Assembly: GCF_034064985.1 (NCBI RefSeq)
Contig: NZ_CP139249.1
Location: 558,001-622,000 of the forward strand
Source of the DNA: Acinetobacter pittii
GTDB lineage: Bacteria > Pseudomonadota > Gammaproteobacteria > Pseudomonadales > Moraxellaceae
Direction: 5' to 3'
Length of the DNA stretch: 64,000 bases
Shown: positions 8,482 to 18,715 of the stretch, one piece after another
Position numbering within the stretch: position 1 is the stretch's first letter
Layout: each line of letters opens with the position of its first letter
The notes under the pieces: model-generated
Databases searched by the model: none
Told to the model about the DNA's origin: nothing
The model's input: only the letters and a program-made list of their open reading frames with translations
Translations under genes and position numbers: made by a program

Positions 8482-8964
8482 TTACCACTGGCGTCGACGT
8501 TTTGTATGAATATAACTAGCAATAAAGAAACCTAGCAATACACCACCCGCTAAGGTAACAGCGCCATATAAAAACATTTGTGCACTTCGTTCGCTTTGTA
8601 AGACTTGAACCTGAACAGAGAGATTATCATTTTTTAGCTGTAACTCTTGGTTCTGAGCCAATGCTTCAAGGTTGGCATGTTCTAGCTGTTTTAAGCGAGA
8701 TGCTTGATCTTGAACTAAGACTTTGATTTTTGCGTCTTGCTGTTGCTTGTTCTTTGCGAGCTGTTCTGCTGTAAGTGGTTGTGTTGCAGTTGGTGCGGTC
8801 GTCGCTGCTGTCTTGACCCCAGTTGCAGATGTTAGAGCTGGTTTAGCGGCTTGAGCTGAAGGCGCACTTGGAGAAGGTGTTGCTGGTGTCGCAGCAGGTT
8901 CAACTGCTCCAGCAGTTGAACATATCAAACACAAGCCAAGAAAGCTTTTGATTGCAAGCTGCAT
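8482..8964 (-). CDS. Signal peptide-coiled coil-membrane anchor protein, YgiM-like layout
   Basis: A 160-residue envelope protein of unknown function. It starts with a signal peptide (cleavage likely after STAGA), followed by an Ala/Pro/Thr-rich low-complexity stretch to about residue 60. A Gln/Leu-rich coiled coil runs from about 65 to 125, then a single transmembrane helix (LYGAVTLAGGVLLGFFIASYI) and a basic cytoplasmic tail KRRRQW. This resembles the C-terminal half of YgiM/TIGR04211 proteins without their SH3 domain. It would sit in the inner membrane facing the periplasm. It ends 24 bases before the mnmC start and is probably cotranscribed. Confidence 0.7.
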   Translation of the reverse strand: MQLAIKSFLGLCLICSTAGAVEPAATPATPSPSAPSAQAAKPALTSATGVKTAATTAPTATQPLTAEQLAKNKQQQDAKIKVLVQDQASRLKQLEHANLEALAQNQELQLKNDNLSVQVQVLQSERSAQMFLYGAVTLAGGVLLGFFIASYIHTKRRRQW

Positions 8965-8968
8965 GCGA

Positions 8969-9271
8969 TTACCCTTTTGGAAATGCTTTATTAAACGGTT
9001 TTACATCAACGTGAGCATAAATGCCTTCTTTAAGAAATGGTTCTTCTTTTAACCATTCATCTAATGCTTCACGACTGTCGAATTCAACAATCATTGTGCT
9101 ACCGTAGAAGCCTGCTTGCGGATCATTAGGATCTTTTGGCATAGCACCTGCTGTAACAAGGCGGCCTTCATCATCGAGTTTTTGTAAGCGTTCGATATGC
9201 TGAGGGCGTACTGCCAAGCGTTTTTCTAAAGTTCCTTCGTTATCGGTACAGCTTAGAACAAAAAAAGGCAT
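8969..9271 (-). CDS. YciI family protein
   Basis: A 100-residue dimeric alpha/beta-barrel (ferredoxin-like) protein. It has the YciI features R-x-x-H (VRPQHIERLQ), GRLVTAGAMPKD and a C-terminal EEPFLKEGIYAHVDVKPF segment. The His/Asp pair is shared with muconolactone isomerase-like enzymes, but the role of YciI is unsettled. In many gammaproteobacteria yciI lies beside ispZ (yciB), as here, which supports the call. It is four bases upstream of the coiled-coil protein gene. Confidence 0.88.
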   Translation of the reverse strand: MPFFVLSCTDNEGTLEKRLAVRPQHIERLQKLDDEGRLVTAGAMPKDPNDPQAGFYGSTMIVEFDSREALDEWLKEEPFLKEGIYAHVDVKPFNKAFPKG

Positions 9272-9305
9272 GTAATCGTATCTCTATAAACAGTCAGGAA
9301 ATATT

Positions 9306-9920
9306 TTAAGCGTCTGGTGACTTAAAATGTTTGCGTAAAATAATGAACTGAATAATGATAAATGAAAACATCACGATCATGTCACCAAATGCAGTAAATT
9401 CGCCCCAATATTTTCCACCGTGAAATAAAAATGCGAAGAATACATGCAGACAAGACATCACGACAAACATCGCAGCCCAAGCAAAATTGAGGTTTTTCCA
9501 ACCTTTTTCACTCAAATCTAAAATCGGGTCAAATAAGCGTTGAATGAGTGGTTTACGATCTTTACCAAACCAAGGTGAAACCAAGAATGCGCCTGCGAAA
9601 ACTAAATTTAAAATCGCAGCTTTGAGACGAATATAGAAATCGTCACTTAACATGAGGGTGATGCCACCAAAAATGACAGTCATAAACAATACAAACCACT
9701 GTTGTTTATCAAGACGGAATTTTTGGAAAACGAATAGGGCACCATATACCACAAGCATTGAAATAATTAAGCCAGTCGTCGCTACAAGAATATTATTATT
9801 ATCGGCACCACCAGCAGACCCGATCAGTTTCAGTAAAGGATGCTGGGTGTCAGTTGGATCAACTGTTTTATATAAATAGAAGAAAATAATTAATGGAACA
9901 AAGTCCAGAAGTGCTTTCAT
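9306..9920 (-). CDS. ispZ: Inner membrane-spanning septation protein IspZ/YciB
   Basis: A 204-residue protein with five to six predicted membrane segments and the family opening MKALLDFVPLIIFFYLYK. Conserved segments include the AAI LNLVFAGAFL region, FGKDRKPLIQRLF and NLNFAWAAMFV. IspZ/YciB is an inner-membrane protein tied to cell envelope synthesis and septation in Shigella and E. coli. The ATG at 9920 is chosen because it starts the family motif. The longer frame to 9989 adds 23 non-homologous residues and would overlap the divergent PHP gene. Confidence 0.92.
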   Translation of the reverse strand: MKALLDFVPLIIFFYLYKTVDPTDTQHPLLKLIGSAGGADNNNILVATTGLIISMLVVYGALFVFQKFRLDKQQWFVLFMTVIFGGITLMLSDDFYIRLKAAILNLVFAGAFLVSPWFGKDRKPLIQRLFDPILDLSEKGWKNLNFAWAAMFVVMSCLHVFFAFLFHGGKYWGEFTAFGDMIVMFSFIIIQFIILRKHFKSPDA

Positions 9921-9964
9921 GTTAGAGTATCTGATCAGGTTTGGCGAATGGCATAGTATAAAAG

Positions 9965-10816
9965 ATGCAAGGCATAGATTTACATACACATAGCAATATT
10001 TCTGATGGAACTTTGTCTCCAGAATTGCTGGTGCAAGCTGCTATTGATGTGAACTTGCATACGTTGGCTTTGACTGACCACGATACAATGGATGGGTTGC
10101 AGCGTGCAAAAATTGCTGCACAAGGTCATGATTTAAATATTATTTCTGGCGCAGAGATTTCTAGTCAGTGGTCGCGCCCAACCACTAAGAAGAGTTATGG
10201 TGTACATATTGTTGCTTTAAATATGCAAGATGAAGCACCAATTTTAGAAGCATTAGAACAACAAAAAAGAATTAGAGCGCAAAGAGCTAAAGTGATTTGT
10301 GAGCTATTAGAAAAATGTATTGGTTTTCAGATTTATGATGATGTTCTTGCTAAAGTAGAAAATCAGGCGGATAGGGTAACAAGAACTCATATTGCTAAAA
10401 CATTGGTCGAGAAAAATGTCGTGACTCGTCCTCAACAAGCATTTGATCGCTTCTTAAAAGAAGGAAAACGTGCTTTTGTAAAGTTTGAAGGACTAGGCTT
10501 AAAAGAAACCATTGATGTGATTCATCAAAGTAAAGGCTTTGCAGTATTAGCACATCCGACCCGTTATGATTTATCTGCAACTAACGTTCGTTATTTAATT
10601 GAATTATTCGCGACTTCAGGTGGAGACGCAATTGAGTTACCTCCACCAATGGAACCTCTATCTACTCGCCAAATGATTGATCGAATGATTGAACAATATC
10701 AGTTGGCAGTTTCAATTGGCAGTGATTTTCATGGTGAAAACATGCCATGGATTAAACTAGGAAATACACCTAAACCCACTGATAAGCAGCATGGGATTTG
10801 GGAACGTTTTCTTTAA
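9965..10816 (+). CDS. PHP-domain phosphoesterase, TrpH/RNase AM (YciV) type
   Basis: A 283-residue PHP-domain protein with metal-binding motifs in order: DLHTHSNISDGTLSP at the N terminus, LTDHDTMDG, a GAEIS acid, LAHPTRYD, and the terminal SDFHGE. These ligate a trinuclear metal centre. Members hydrolyse 3',5'-nucleoside bisphosphates or trim RNA 5' ends (RNase AM in E. coli). The gene diverges from ispZ with only 44 bases between the starts. A TATAAA sequence ends within a few bases of the ATG and no ribosome binding site is visible, so a leaderless message is possible. Confidence 0.88.
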   Translation: MQGIDLHTHSNISDGTLSPELLVQAAIDVNLHTLALTDHDTMDGLQRAKIAAQGHDLNIISGAEISSQWSRPTTKKSYGVHIVALNMQDEAPILEALEQQKRIRAQRAKVICELLEKCIGFQIYDDVLAKVENQADRVTRTHIAKTLVEKNVVTRPQQAFDRFLKEGKRAFVKFEGLGLKETIDVIHQSKGFAVLAHPTRYDLSATNVRYLIELFATSGGDAIELPPPMEPLSTRQMIDRMIEQYQLAVSIGSDFHGENMPWIKLGNTPKPTDKQHGIWERFL

Positions 10817-10821
10817 ACTCT

Positions 10822-11733
10822 TTAGAGTAAGTTGTTATCTTGAGCCTGAATGGGGGGTGGGGTAGGTTTACCGAGAGTCCCTAATAGTTCAATCTCGATA
10901 CTACGTACCATTGCATCTAGCGGTAAATCATTACTTTGAGTACCGAAGGGCTCTTCAATTTCAGAGCTTAGCGCATCTAGACCTAAAAATGTGTATGCCA
11001 AAATTCCGACGAGTAAAGGGGTTGCTAATCCAAGCAATGAACCCAGACTAAACGGCAACATAAAACAGAAAAAATAAACTGTACGGTTAAGCAAAACTGA
11101 ATAGGCAAATGGAATGGGTGTATTGGCAATTCGGTCACAGCCAGTTTGTACGACGCTTAAATCTGAAACATTTTTATTCATTTGTGCATAAATGATGTCA
11201 GAAATTTCACCTTCTTTAAGTGCCTGCAACAATTCCCAGTGAATGAGACTGAGTGTGTACTGAGGGGCGTTATTTTGCTGGTAGAGTTGAGTGAGTGCTT
11301 GCTGACTCATACCACTGGTTTGAATCAACTCAGTTGGGTTTGCCGTCTGACGACGTAAACGGTCACGCAATACATTAGCAAAAACAATCACATGTTGAAT
11401 AACGCGCTCACGGCGAGCTTGAGTTAAAATACGGCAGTCACGGTCAAAATGGCGTGACGTTGCAATCAAAACGCCCCATAATTTTCGGGCCTCCCACCAG
11501 CGGTCATAACACGCAGTATTTTTAAATCCTAGAAAAATAGAAAGTACGACACCAATGAGTGTAAAGCCAACCAAAGGGATCTCTGGAAAGCGATAAAGAT
11601 TGATATATTCTACTCCACCAATGATTGCCGAGATCAGCATCACAACGCCTAGGGAAGGTAAAATTTTGGGTAAAATTGTGCCTCGCCAAGAGAATAAAAC
11701 TTTGAAAATACTAGGCTGTTCCCGAACAATCAT
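10822..11733 (-). CDS. Bestrophin-family (UPF0187) anion channel
   Basis: A 303-residue inner-membrane protein. The N-terminal region IFKVLFSWRGTILPKILPSL and the motif FLGFKNTACYDRWWEARKLWG are diagnostic of bacterial bestrophins. Further membrane helices lie near residues 25-70 and 200-245. Conserved PFGTQSNDLPLDAMVRSIE near the C terminus matches the family calcium-clasp/helix region. Bacterial members form pentameric, ion-selective channels; selectivity cannot be predicted here. It is convergent with the PHP gene, with only five bases between the stops and no clear terminator. Confidence 0.9.
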   Translation of the reverse strand: MIVREQPSIFKVLFSWRGTILPKILPSLGVVMLISAIIGGVEYINLYRFPEIPLVGFTLIGVVLSIFLGFKNTACYDRWWEARKLWGVLIATSRHFDRDCRILTQARRERVIQHVIVFANVLRDRLRRQTANPTELIQTSGMSQQALTQLYQQNNAPQYTLSLIHWELLQALKEGEISDIIYAQMNKNVSDLSVVQTGCDRIANTPIPFAYSVLLNRTVYFFCFMLPFSLGSLLGLATPLLVGILAYTFLGLDALSSEIEEPFGTQSNDLPLDAMVRSIEIELLGTLGKPTPPPIQAQDNNLL

Positions 11734-11794
11734 TTTATTTTAAACGTCGCTATTTTTGTTTTGATCTTCTAGACTTAGTGGTACTTTGTCAATA

Positions 11795-12502
11795 TCATTG
11801 AACTGATATTATTGCTGGGTTGAGCAGTTGTTGTTCAGCAAAGGAAAAGCTCCCTTCTGGTGAGATAATAAAGTGGTCAAGCAGACGAATTTCGACAAAC
11901 TGACAAGCCCGTTCAAGTTGCTGAGTTAAGGCAATATCTTCGGAAGACGGCTGCGCTGAACCAAAGGGATGATTATGTGCAATAACGAGCTGGCAAGCAT
12001 GTTGCTGTAAGGCGTAGCGTAGGGTTTGATTGACCGAAACTGCGCAATGCTGAACTGAACCAAAGAATAGCTTTTTAAAATGAAGCTTTCTTAATTCGGG
12101 ATCTAGGCACAAAACAGCAAAGACTTCTTGTTTCTCACCTTTTAATTCGTAGCGCAGATAATCCAAAACTAAATCTGATGAATGGAGGCTGAGATTATTT
12201 GTCTGGAAGTGATGATCGAGATAACGCCGTCCAAGTTCTTTGACTGCCAGTAATTGTGAATATTTCGTTGCCCCAATGCCATTAAATTGAGTTAACTCAT
12301 TAAATGAGGCATCAAACACGGCATTAAGATTACCGAAGTGCTGAATGAGTAAACGAGATAACTCGACTGCTGAATGTTGCCGTGAACCGGAGCGAAGAAA
12401 AATGGCCAGTAGCTCTGCATCTGATAGACTTTGTGGACCTTGTTGCAATAACCGTTCTCTTGGCCGTTCTTGTTCAGGCCAATTTTTAATAGAAGTATTC
12501 AT
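11795..12502 (-). CDS. radC: RadC-family JAB/MPN domain protein
   Basis: A 235-residue protein of normal RadC length. It has an N-terminal helix-hairpin-helix region (SLSDAELLAIFLRSGS and FNGIGATKYSQLLAVKELGRR). The C-terminal JAMM metal site has its two histidines in IAHNHPFGSAQPSSED. The historic DNA-repair role is doubtful; the fold predicts a metallopeptidase- or nuclease-like activity. Starts at 12502 and 12514 are both possible. I prefer 12502, which begins the conserved MNTSIKNWPEQERPRERLL segment, though its GGGG lies only three bases away. It is divergent from coaBC. Confidence 0.9.
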   Translation of the reverse strand: MNTSIKNWPEQERPRERLLQQGPQSLSDAELLAIFLRSGSRQHSAVELSRLLIQHFGNLNAVFDASFNELTQFNGIGATKYSQLLAVKELGRRYLDHHFQTNNLSLHSSDLVLDYLRYELKGEKQEVFAVLCLDPELRKLHFKKLFFGSVQHCAVSVNQTLRYALQQHACQLVIAHNHPFGSAQPSSEDIALTQQLERACQFVEIRLLDHFIISPEGSFSFAEQQLLNPAIISVQ

Positions 12503-12613
12503 ATTCCCCAGCATAATTCGCTTAAAATTTTATTTTGTTTGCCCAATCAATCTTGGGTCTGCGCGTATTTAATGCTATTGTGAGCGCCACTGCAACAGAA
12601 AGGTATCCTGTTC

Positions 12614-13867
12614 GTGAGCTTTGATCTAAGTGTTATTCCTCATAAAAACATTGTTTTAGCTGTTACTGGCGGAATTGCTGCCTATAAAAGTGCCATCTTA
12701 GTCCGCCGCCTCAAAGATTATGGCTTTGACGTGCGAGTGGTGATGACACATGGTGCTCAGGCATTTATTACACCACTAACTTTTCAGGCTCTTTCTGGTA
12801 ATCCTGTTCATACTGAACTTCTAGACCCTGCGGCTGAAGCGGGTATGGGGCATATTGAATTAGCACGTTGGGCTGATTTATTACTAGTCGCACCTGCAAG
12901 CTGTGACACATTGGCTAAATTTGCGAATGGTTTGGCAGATGATTTACTCAGTACAGTTTTTTTGGCAACAAAATCTCCTGTCTGGGTAGCTCCAGCGATG
13001 AACCAGCAAATGTGGGCTGCTAAAGCTACACAACGTAATTTGCAAACCTTGGTCGAAGATGGCGTACATGTAATTATGCCAGACGCGGGTGAGCAGGCTT
13101 GTGGTGATGTTGGCTTAGGCCGTATGCCTGAGCCAGAAGAAATTGCTCGCCAAGTCGCTGGCTATTTCCATCAAGCTCAACGTGCCATCGCTGAAAAATT
13201 TGGACTGTTGGCAGGTAAACGAGTAGTTATTACTGCTGGACCGACACGTGAAGCGATTGACCCTGTTCGCTATATTTCAAACCATAGTACTGGCAAAATG
13301 GGCTTCGCTTTAGCCGCTGCTTGTTATGCTGCTGGTGCGCAAGTGACTCTAATTGCTGGGCCTGTGAGTTTAGATACACCAAATGGTGTTCAACGTGTAA
13401 ATGTTGCCTCAGCACGACAAATGCTTGATGTCAGCATGAGTTCTCTAGAAACAGGCTGTGATATTTTTATTGCAACTGCCGCAGTTGCAGACTATCGCGT
13501 AGCAGAAGTTGCTGAGCATAAGATTAAGAAAGCAGGGGATGAGTTGAACGTTTCCCTTGTCAAAAATCCGGATATTGTGGCAACAATCGCAGGTCAGGAA
13601 AAACGTCCATTTATGGTGGGCTTTGCAGCCGAAACGCAAAATGTTGAAGAATATGCGGCAGGAAAACTAGTGGCTAAAAAACTAGATATGATTGCGTGCA
13701 ACGATGTATCTCGTGCTGATATTGGGTTTGCTTCTGATGAGAATGCGATGACAGTTTTCTTTGCTGAAAGCTATCACATGAAAAAGCGTGAGTTAGAAAA
13801 AGCATCTAAACAAGAAATTTCTCAACAATTGGTTGAAGCAATTTCGGATGCCCTGCGCCGTAAATAA
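12614..13867 (+). CDS. coaBC: Bifunctional phosphopantothenoylcysteine decarboxylase/phosphopantothenate-cysteine ligase
   Basis: A 417-residue fusion carrying two steps of coenzyme A synthesis. The N-terminal CoaC half has the flavin-binding opening NIVLAVTGGIAAYKSAILVRRL, the PAMNQQMW substrate loop and the ACGDVGLGRM cysteine loop. The C-terminal CoaB half starts near residue 200 with RVVITAGPTREAIDPVRYISNHSTGKMG and includes AAVADYRV and VKNPDIVA. The GTG start at 12614 is preceded by AAAGG. The gene stands alone and is closed by a strong hairpin. Confidence 0.95.
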   Translation: MSFDLSVIPHKNIVLAVTGGIAAYKSAILVRRLKDYGFDVRVVMTHGAQAFITPLTFQALSGNPVHTELLDPAAEAGMGHIELARWADLLLVAPASCDTLAKFANGLADDLLSTVFLATKSPVWVAPAMNQQMWAAKATQRNLQTLVEDGVHVIMPDAGEQACGDVGLGRMPEPEEIARQVAGYFHQAQRAIAEKFGLLAGKRVVITAGPTREAIDPVRYISNHSTGKMGFALAAACYAAGAQVTLIAGPVSLDTPNGVQRVNVASARQMLDVSMSSLETGCDIFIATAAVADYRVAEVAEHKIKKAGDELNVSLVKNPDIVATIAGQEKRPFMVGFAAETQNVEEYAAGKLVAKKLDMIACNDVSRADIGFASDENAMTVFFAESYHMKKRELEKASKQEISQQLVEAISDALRRK

Positions 13868-13881
13868 TTTTTGAATCAAAT

Positions 13882-13912
13882 AAAAAAACCGCGAATGAAT
13901 CGCGGTTTTTTT
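13882..13912. terminator. Bidirectional terminator between coaBC and secF
   Basis: AACCGCGA / TCGCGGTT stem with a five-base loop, preceded by A7 and followed by T7. It sits between two convergent genes. Confidence 0.88.
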
Positions 13913-13933
13913 ATTTGTCTTTTTTTAGACAAC

Positions 13934-14896
13934 TTAAGGAATTTCATCCTCAAATTCAGGTTTAACCTGAACAATGAAGTCTTGACGGTTAAGACCACGC
14001 CACAATGCAAATGCAGTACCGATATAAATCGAAGAATAAGTACCAACAAATACACCCACAAACATTGCCACAGAGAACCAGTGTAGACCATCACCACCTA
14101 AGAACATCATTGCTAGTACAACCAGCAATAAAGTCATTGATGTATGAATGGTACGACGTAAAGTCTCAGTTAACGCAATATCGACGATTTCACGAGGAGT
14201 CGCACCGCGAATCTTACGGAAATTTTCACGGATACGGTCTGACACTACAATGTTATCGTTAAGCGAGAAACCAATAACAGCAAGTACCGCAGCTAACACT
14301 GTAAGGTCAAATGGCCATTGGAATAATGCAAAAGCACCAATAATAATGATAATGTCGTGGAATAAAGACATTACGGCACCCATCGCGAGTTTAAACTCAA
14401 AGCGAATGGTTACGTAGATCAACATTAAGATAAGTGCAAGTGCAACAGCACCAGCAGAACGAATATATAACTCGTTACCAACCTGACCACCTACAGAGTC
14501 CACTTTATGAACTTCTGCGGCATTATTTGGCAGCTGTACAGCCTTAGTGATCGCGTTATTAAGGTCTTCAACCTTAACTTCTTGTACTGGCATGCGCACA
14601 AGTAAGTCTTTATTACTACCTAAGGTTTGTACTACAGCATCTTTAAAACCAGCTTTATCGAGTGCCTGAATAACTTCTGCCTGATTTGCTGGTTGAGCAT
14701 AGTTAAGCTCAGCTGAAACACCACCTGTAAAGTCCAAACCGAGGTTAAGACCTTTAGTCGCAATAAAGAAAATACTTGCCAAAGTAATAAGGATCGAGAA
14801 GATCGCCGCAGGTTTGGCAATCTTCATAAACGGGATGATTTTTGCATCATCCGGACGACCATATTGTTTTGAATCTTGTTGAGTCACTTTAGTCAT
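13934..14896 (-). CDS. secF: Protein translocase subunit SecF
   Basis: A 320-residue inner-membrane protein that with SecD uses proton motive force to complete Sec-dependent export. The first membrane helix lies near residues 30-50, followed by the short periplasmic domain (LGLDFTGGVSAEL) and then five helices. These contain the RND-type motifs GFSLNDNIVVSDRIRENFRK and TLRRTIHTSMTLLLVVLAM. AAGGAG precedes two adjacent ATGs (14899 and 14896), and the second has the better seven-base spacing. It is the last gene of yajC-secD-secF. Confidence 0.95.
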   Translation of the reverse strand: MTKVTQQDSKQYGRPDDAKIIPFMKIAKPAAIFSILITLASIFFIATKGLNLGLDFTGGVSAELNYAQPANQAEVIQALDKAGFKDAVVQTLGSNKDLLVRMPVQEVKVEDLNNAITKAVQLPNNAAEVHKVDSVGGQVGNELYIRSAGAVALALILMLIYVTIRFEFKLAMGAVMSLFHDIIIIIGAFALFQWPFDLTVLAAVLAVIGFSLNDNIVVSDRIRENFRKIRGATPREIVDIALTETLRRTIHTSMTLLLVVLAMMFLGGDGLHWFSVAMFVGVFVGTYSSIYIGTAFALWRGLNRQDFIVQVKPEFEDEIP

Positions 14897-14907
14897 CATC
14901 GATCTCC

Positions 14908-16809
14908 TTAAATGCTCAACTTTTTCAAATTACGACGTTTGCCATAAATGATTTGTACGATTGCACGAGTTACTGTAATTGCAGTAAACATCGAACAAAT
15001 AATACCGATCATTAATGTCACGGCGAAACCTTTGATTGGGCCTGTACCAATTGCAAACAGAATGAATGCAACGAGGAACGTGGTTAAGTTCGAGTCAAAA
15101 ATGGTGTTATAGGCTCGATCATAACCGGCCACAATGGCCTGTTTGGGTGAGGCCCCCCAGAGCATTTCTTCTCGGATACGCTCACATATTAATACGTTCG
15201 CATCGACCGCCATACCAATGGTAATAACGATACCGGCAATACCCGGTAAGGTGAGGGAAGCTCCAATCCATGACATCACGGTTAAAATCATTGCCAAGTT
15301 AAACACAAGAGCAAAGTTCGCAATTAAACCGAATATACGGAAGAAAACCACCATCCAGATTGCAACGAGCAAGAAGCCGATTTGAGTAGACAATACACCT
15401 TTATCAATGTTTTCTTGACCAAGGCTTGGACCTACTACACGCTCTTCAACAAAGTACATTGGCGCAGCCAAAGCACCAGCACGAAGCATTAATGCAAGTT
15501 CAGATGCTTCTTGAGGAGAACTTAAACCGGTAATACGGAAAGTCGAACCTAAAACAGCTTGAACTGTTGCAGCGTTAATGACTACAGACTCAGTGTATGG
15601 CGTACGAACTTCTGTTTGTGCACCAGTTTTTGGATCTGTGACATAGTTAATTTTTTGCTTGTTCTCGATGAACAATACCGCCATGCGTTTACCAACTGCA
15701 TTACGGGTTGCATCGGACATCAGCTTACCGCCAGCGCTGTCGAGCGTGATATTTACTTCGGCACCGCCAGAGTCCTGACTAAAGCCAGAGCTTGCATTTT
15801 GAACACGCTCACCAGTCAAGATTCGGTTACGTTGCAACAAGAGTTGACGACCGCTATCTAAAGACTCATAAGCAAAAACTTCTGTGCCCGGAGGTAAAGG
15901 TTGACCATTATATTTACCCGTATATGGATCGATATATTGATCATTTAAGTCAGAAACTAAACGGAATTCGAGGTTCGCAGTACGCCCTAAAACACGTTTA
16001 GCTTCAGCTGTATCTTGTACACCCGGTAATTCAACAACAATACGGTTGCTACCCTGACTTTGTACCAATGCTTCTGCAACACCAAGTTCGTTAATACGAT
16101 TACGTAATGTTGTTAAGTTCTGATTTACCGCATATGACTGAATTTCTTGGCGACGTACATCGGTATAAGTAAGCTTTAAAGTAGAACCTGTAGAGCTTGC
16201 TAATGCCTGTTGGGTATATTCATTCCCATTACGACGTAAAAAATCCATTGCTGCATCACGGTCAGCATTGTCAGCAAATTGAACAGTGATCACATTATTT
16301 GTTAATGCAAGACTGTTAAATTTGATCTTGTTTTCACGGAACTGACGACGCAAATCGGTGGCAGAGGTTTCCATACGTTGGGCAACGGCTTTGTCCATAT
16401 CTACTTCAAGCAAGAAGTGGACACCACCACGTAAGTCCAAACCAAGTTTCATTGGTTTTGCCCCAATCTTTTGCAGCCATTCAGGTGTGGTTGGTGCAAG
16501 GTTTAGGGCGACAACATATTCATCACCTAAGTCACGACGTAATACTTCTTTTGCCTTTAACTGTGCTTCAGATGAACTGACACGCAATAGGGCAGCATTA
16601 TTTGTAAAAGTATTGTCATGGCTCGCAATATTTGCTGTTTTTAAAATTTGCTCTGCTTTTTTCACCACACTTTGATCAATTTGGGTACCAGCTTTGGCAC
16701 CGGAAATTTGAACAGCGGGCTCATCCGGATATAGACTTGGCAGTGCGTATAATGTACTGATTACCAGAACAACCAGAATCAGTAAATATTTCCATGCAGG
16801 GTAACGCAT
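14908..16809 (-). CDS. secD: Protein translocase subunit SecD
   Basis: A 633-residue partner of SecF. It starts with one membrane helix (WKYLLILVVLVISTLYALPSL). The large periplasmic P1 region includes GLDLRGGVHFLLEVD and VVELPGVQDTAEAKRVLG. Five C-terminal helices follow, with TLPGIAGIVITIGMAVDANVLICERIREE carrying the conserved membrane Asp. The family length is normal. It is nine bases upstream of secF. The gap to yajC contains a terminator-like hairpin, described separately. Confidence 0.96.
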   Translation of the reverse strand: MRYPAWKYLLILVVLVISTLYALPSLYPDEPAVQISGAKAGTQIDQSVVKKAEQILKTANIASHDNTFTNNAALLRVSSSEAQLKAKEVLRRDLGDEYVVALNLAPTTPEWLQKIGAKPMKLGLDLRGGVHFLLEVDMDKAVAQRMETSATDLRRQFRENKIKFNSLALTNNVITVQFADNADRDAAMDFLRRNGNEYTQQALASSTGSTLKLTYTDVRRQEIQSYAVNQNLTTLRNRINELGVAEALVQSQGSNRIVVELPGVQDTAEAKRVLGRTANLEFRLVSDLNDQYIDPYTGKYNGQPLPPGTEVFAYESLDSGRQLLLQRNRILTGERVQNASSGFSQDSGGAEVNITLDSAGGKLMSDATRNAVGKRMAVLFIENKQKINYVTDPKTGAQTEVRTPYTESVVINAATVQAVLGSTFRITGLSSPQEASELALMLRAGALAAPMYFVEERVVGPSLGQENIDKGVLSTQIGFLLVAIWMVVFFRIFGLIANFALVFNLAMILTVMSWIGASLTLPGIAGIVITIGMAVDANVLICERIREEMLWGASPKQAIVAGYDRAYNTIFDSNLTTFLVAFILFAIGTGPIKGFAVTLMIGIICSMFTAITVTRAIVQIIYGKRRNLKKLSI

Positions 16810-16825
16810 TCGCTTTCTTCTTAAA

Positions 16826-16850
16826 TGAAAAAGCCGTGCTAAAGCACGAC
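16826..16850 (-). terminator. Terminator-like hairpin between yajC and secD
   Basis: CGTGCT TT AGCACG stem on the minus strand, followed by GGCTTTTTC. It lies about 10 bases past the yajC stop and about 15 bases before the secD start. It is short, so it may only partly terminate or may stabilise the yajC end. Confidence 0.55.
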
Positions 16851-16860
16851 TGTTTTATGA

Positions 16861-17190
16861 TTAAAGGTTATTTAGAGTGCCTTCAGGTAATACTGAAATT
16901 ACGCTGGCACGCTGAATTTTTACTTCTACACCACGGCTAAGTTCAACAACTGCATAGTCACCTTCAATTTTGGTTACTTTGCCCATTAAACCACCAGCGA
17001 AAACAACTTCACTACCAACACCTAAGCTCTCGATTAAAGAACGGTGTTCTTTAGCGCGTTTTGCTTGAGGACGCCAAATTAAGAAATAAAAGATTGCAAC
17101 GAATACGACAATCATCAAGATGTTTGGCAAAATACCATTAGTTGGGCCAGCTGCCGGTGCTGCATGAGCAGCAGAAATTAAAAAGCTCAT
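16861..17190 (-). CDS. yajC: Sec translocon accessory subunit YajC
   Basis: A 109-residue single-span inner-membrane protein of the SecDF-YajC complex. One hydrophobic helix (NILMIVVFVAIFYFLIWRPQ) is followed by the conserved RPQAKRAKEHRSLIESLGVGSEVVFAGGLMGKV segment and a small basic/beta tail. Its precise role in the translocon is unclear. Its position directly upstream of secD-secF is the classic arrangement. Confidence 0.95.
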   Translation of the reverse strand: MSFLISAAHAAPAAGPTNGILPNILMIVVFVAIFYFLIWRPQAKRAKEHRSLIESLGVGSEVVFAGGLMGKVTKIEGDYAVVELSRGVEVKIQRASVISVLPEGTLNNL

Positions 17191-17287
17191 TTTGATTTCC
17201 TAAAGTTAAAAATATGAGTCAGATAACTGACATAATCCTAATTCGTTTTGCAATTTACCTTGTCTTGAGGTTGAGCGCAAATCTGGC

Positions 17288-18421
<1,134 letters not shown>

Positions 18422-18715
18422 CTAAAAATCCTGAACACGAGCAGAGGCGAAGAAACAGTTCGCTGCTAAAAAGAGGGCTATTTTCCTTGATTCTGCGACG
18501 TAGTTCTACTACTAAATGTAGCCGTTATATAAAAAGATGGGAGAAACTAAGGATAGGTTTTATGGCATAGATATTTTAATGATGGAAATATCTAAAATTC
18601 AGGCTTATAAAAATTATAATCGACTTGGTAAAGCTAATCGATATTGCTAAATATTTGCATTCTTATGATAGAAGATGTGTATAGATAATTAACAATATCG
18701 ATCAGAATTTAATTT
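18422..18715. other. Intergenic region between queA and tgt
   Basis: About 290 bases with no convincing gene, hairpin or repeat. It is long for queA-tgt, which are often nearly adjacent, and probably holds the tgt promoter on the minus strand. Confidence 0.5.

Noticed and set aside
13871..14262. Open frames across the coaBC-secF terminator
   Set aside because: They read through a clear terminator palindrome and the antisense of secF.
18579..18650. 23-codon frame (MMEISKIQAYKNYN...) between tgt and queA
   Set aside because: No ribosome binding site and no signal peptide or motif; such frames are common in AT-rich gaps.
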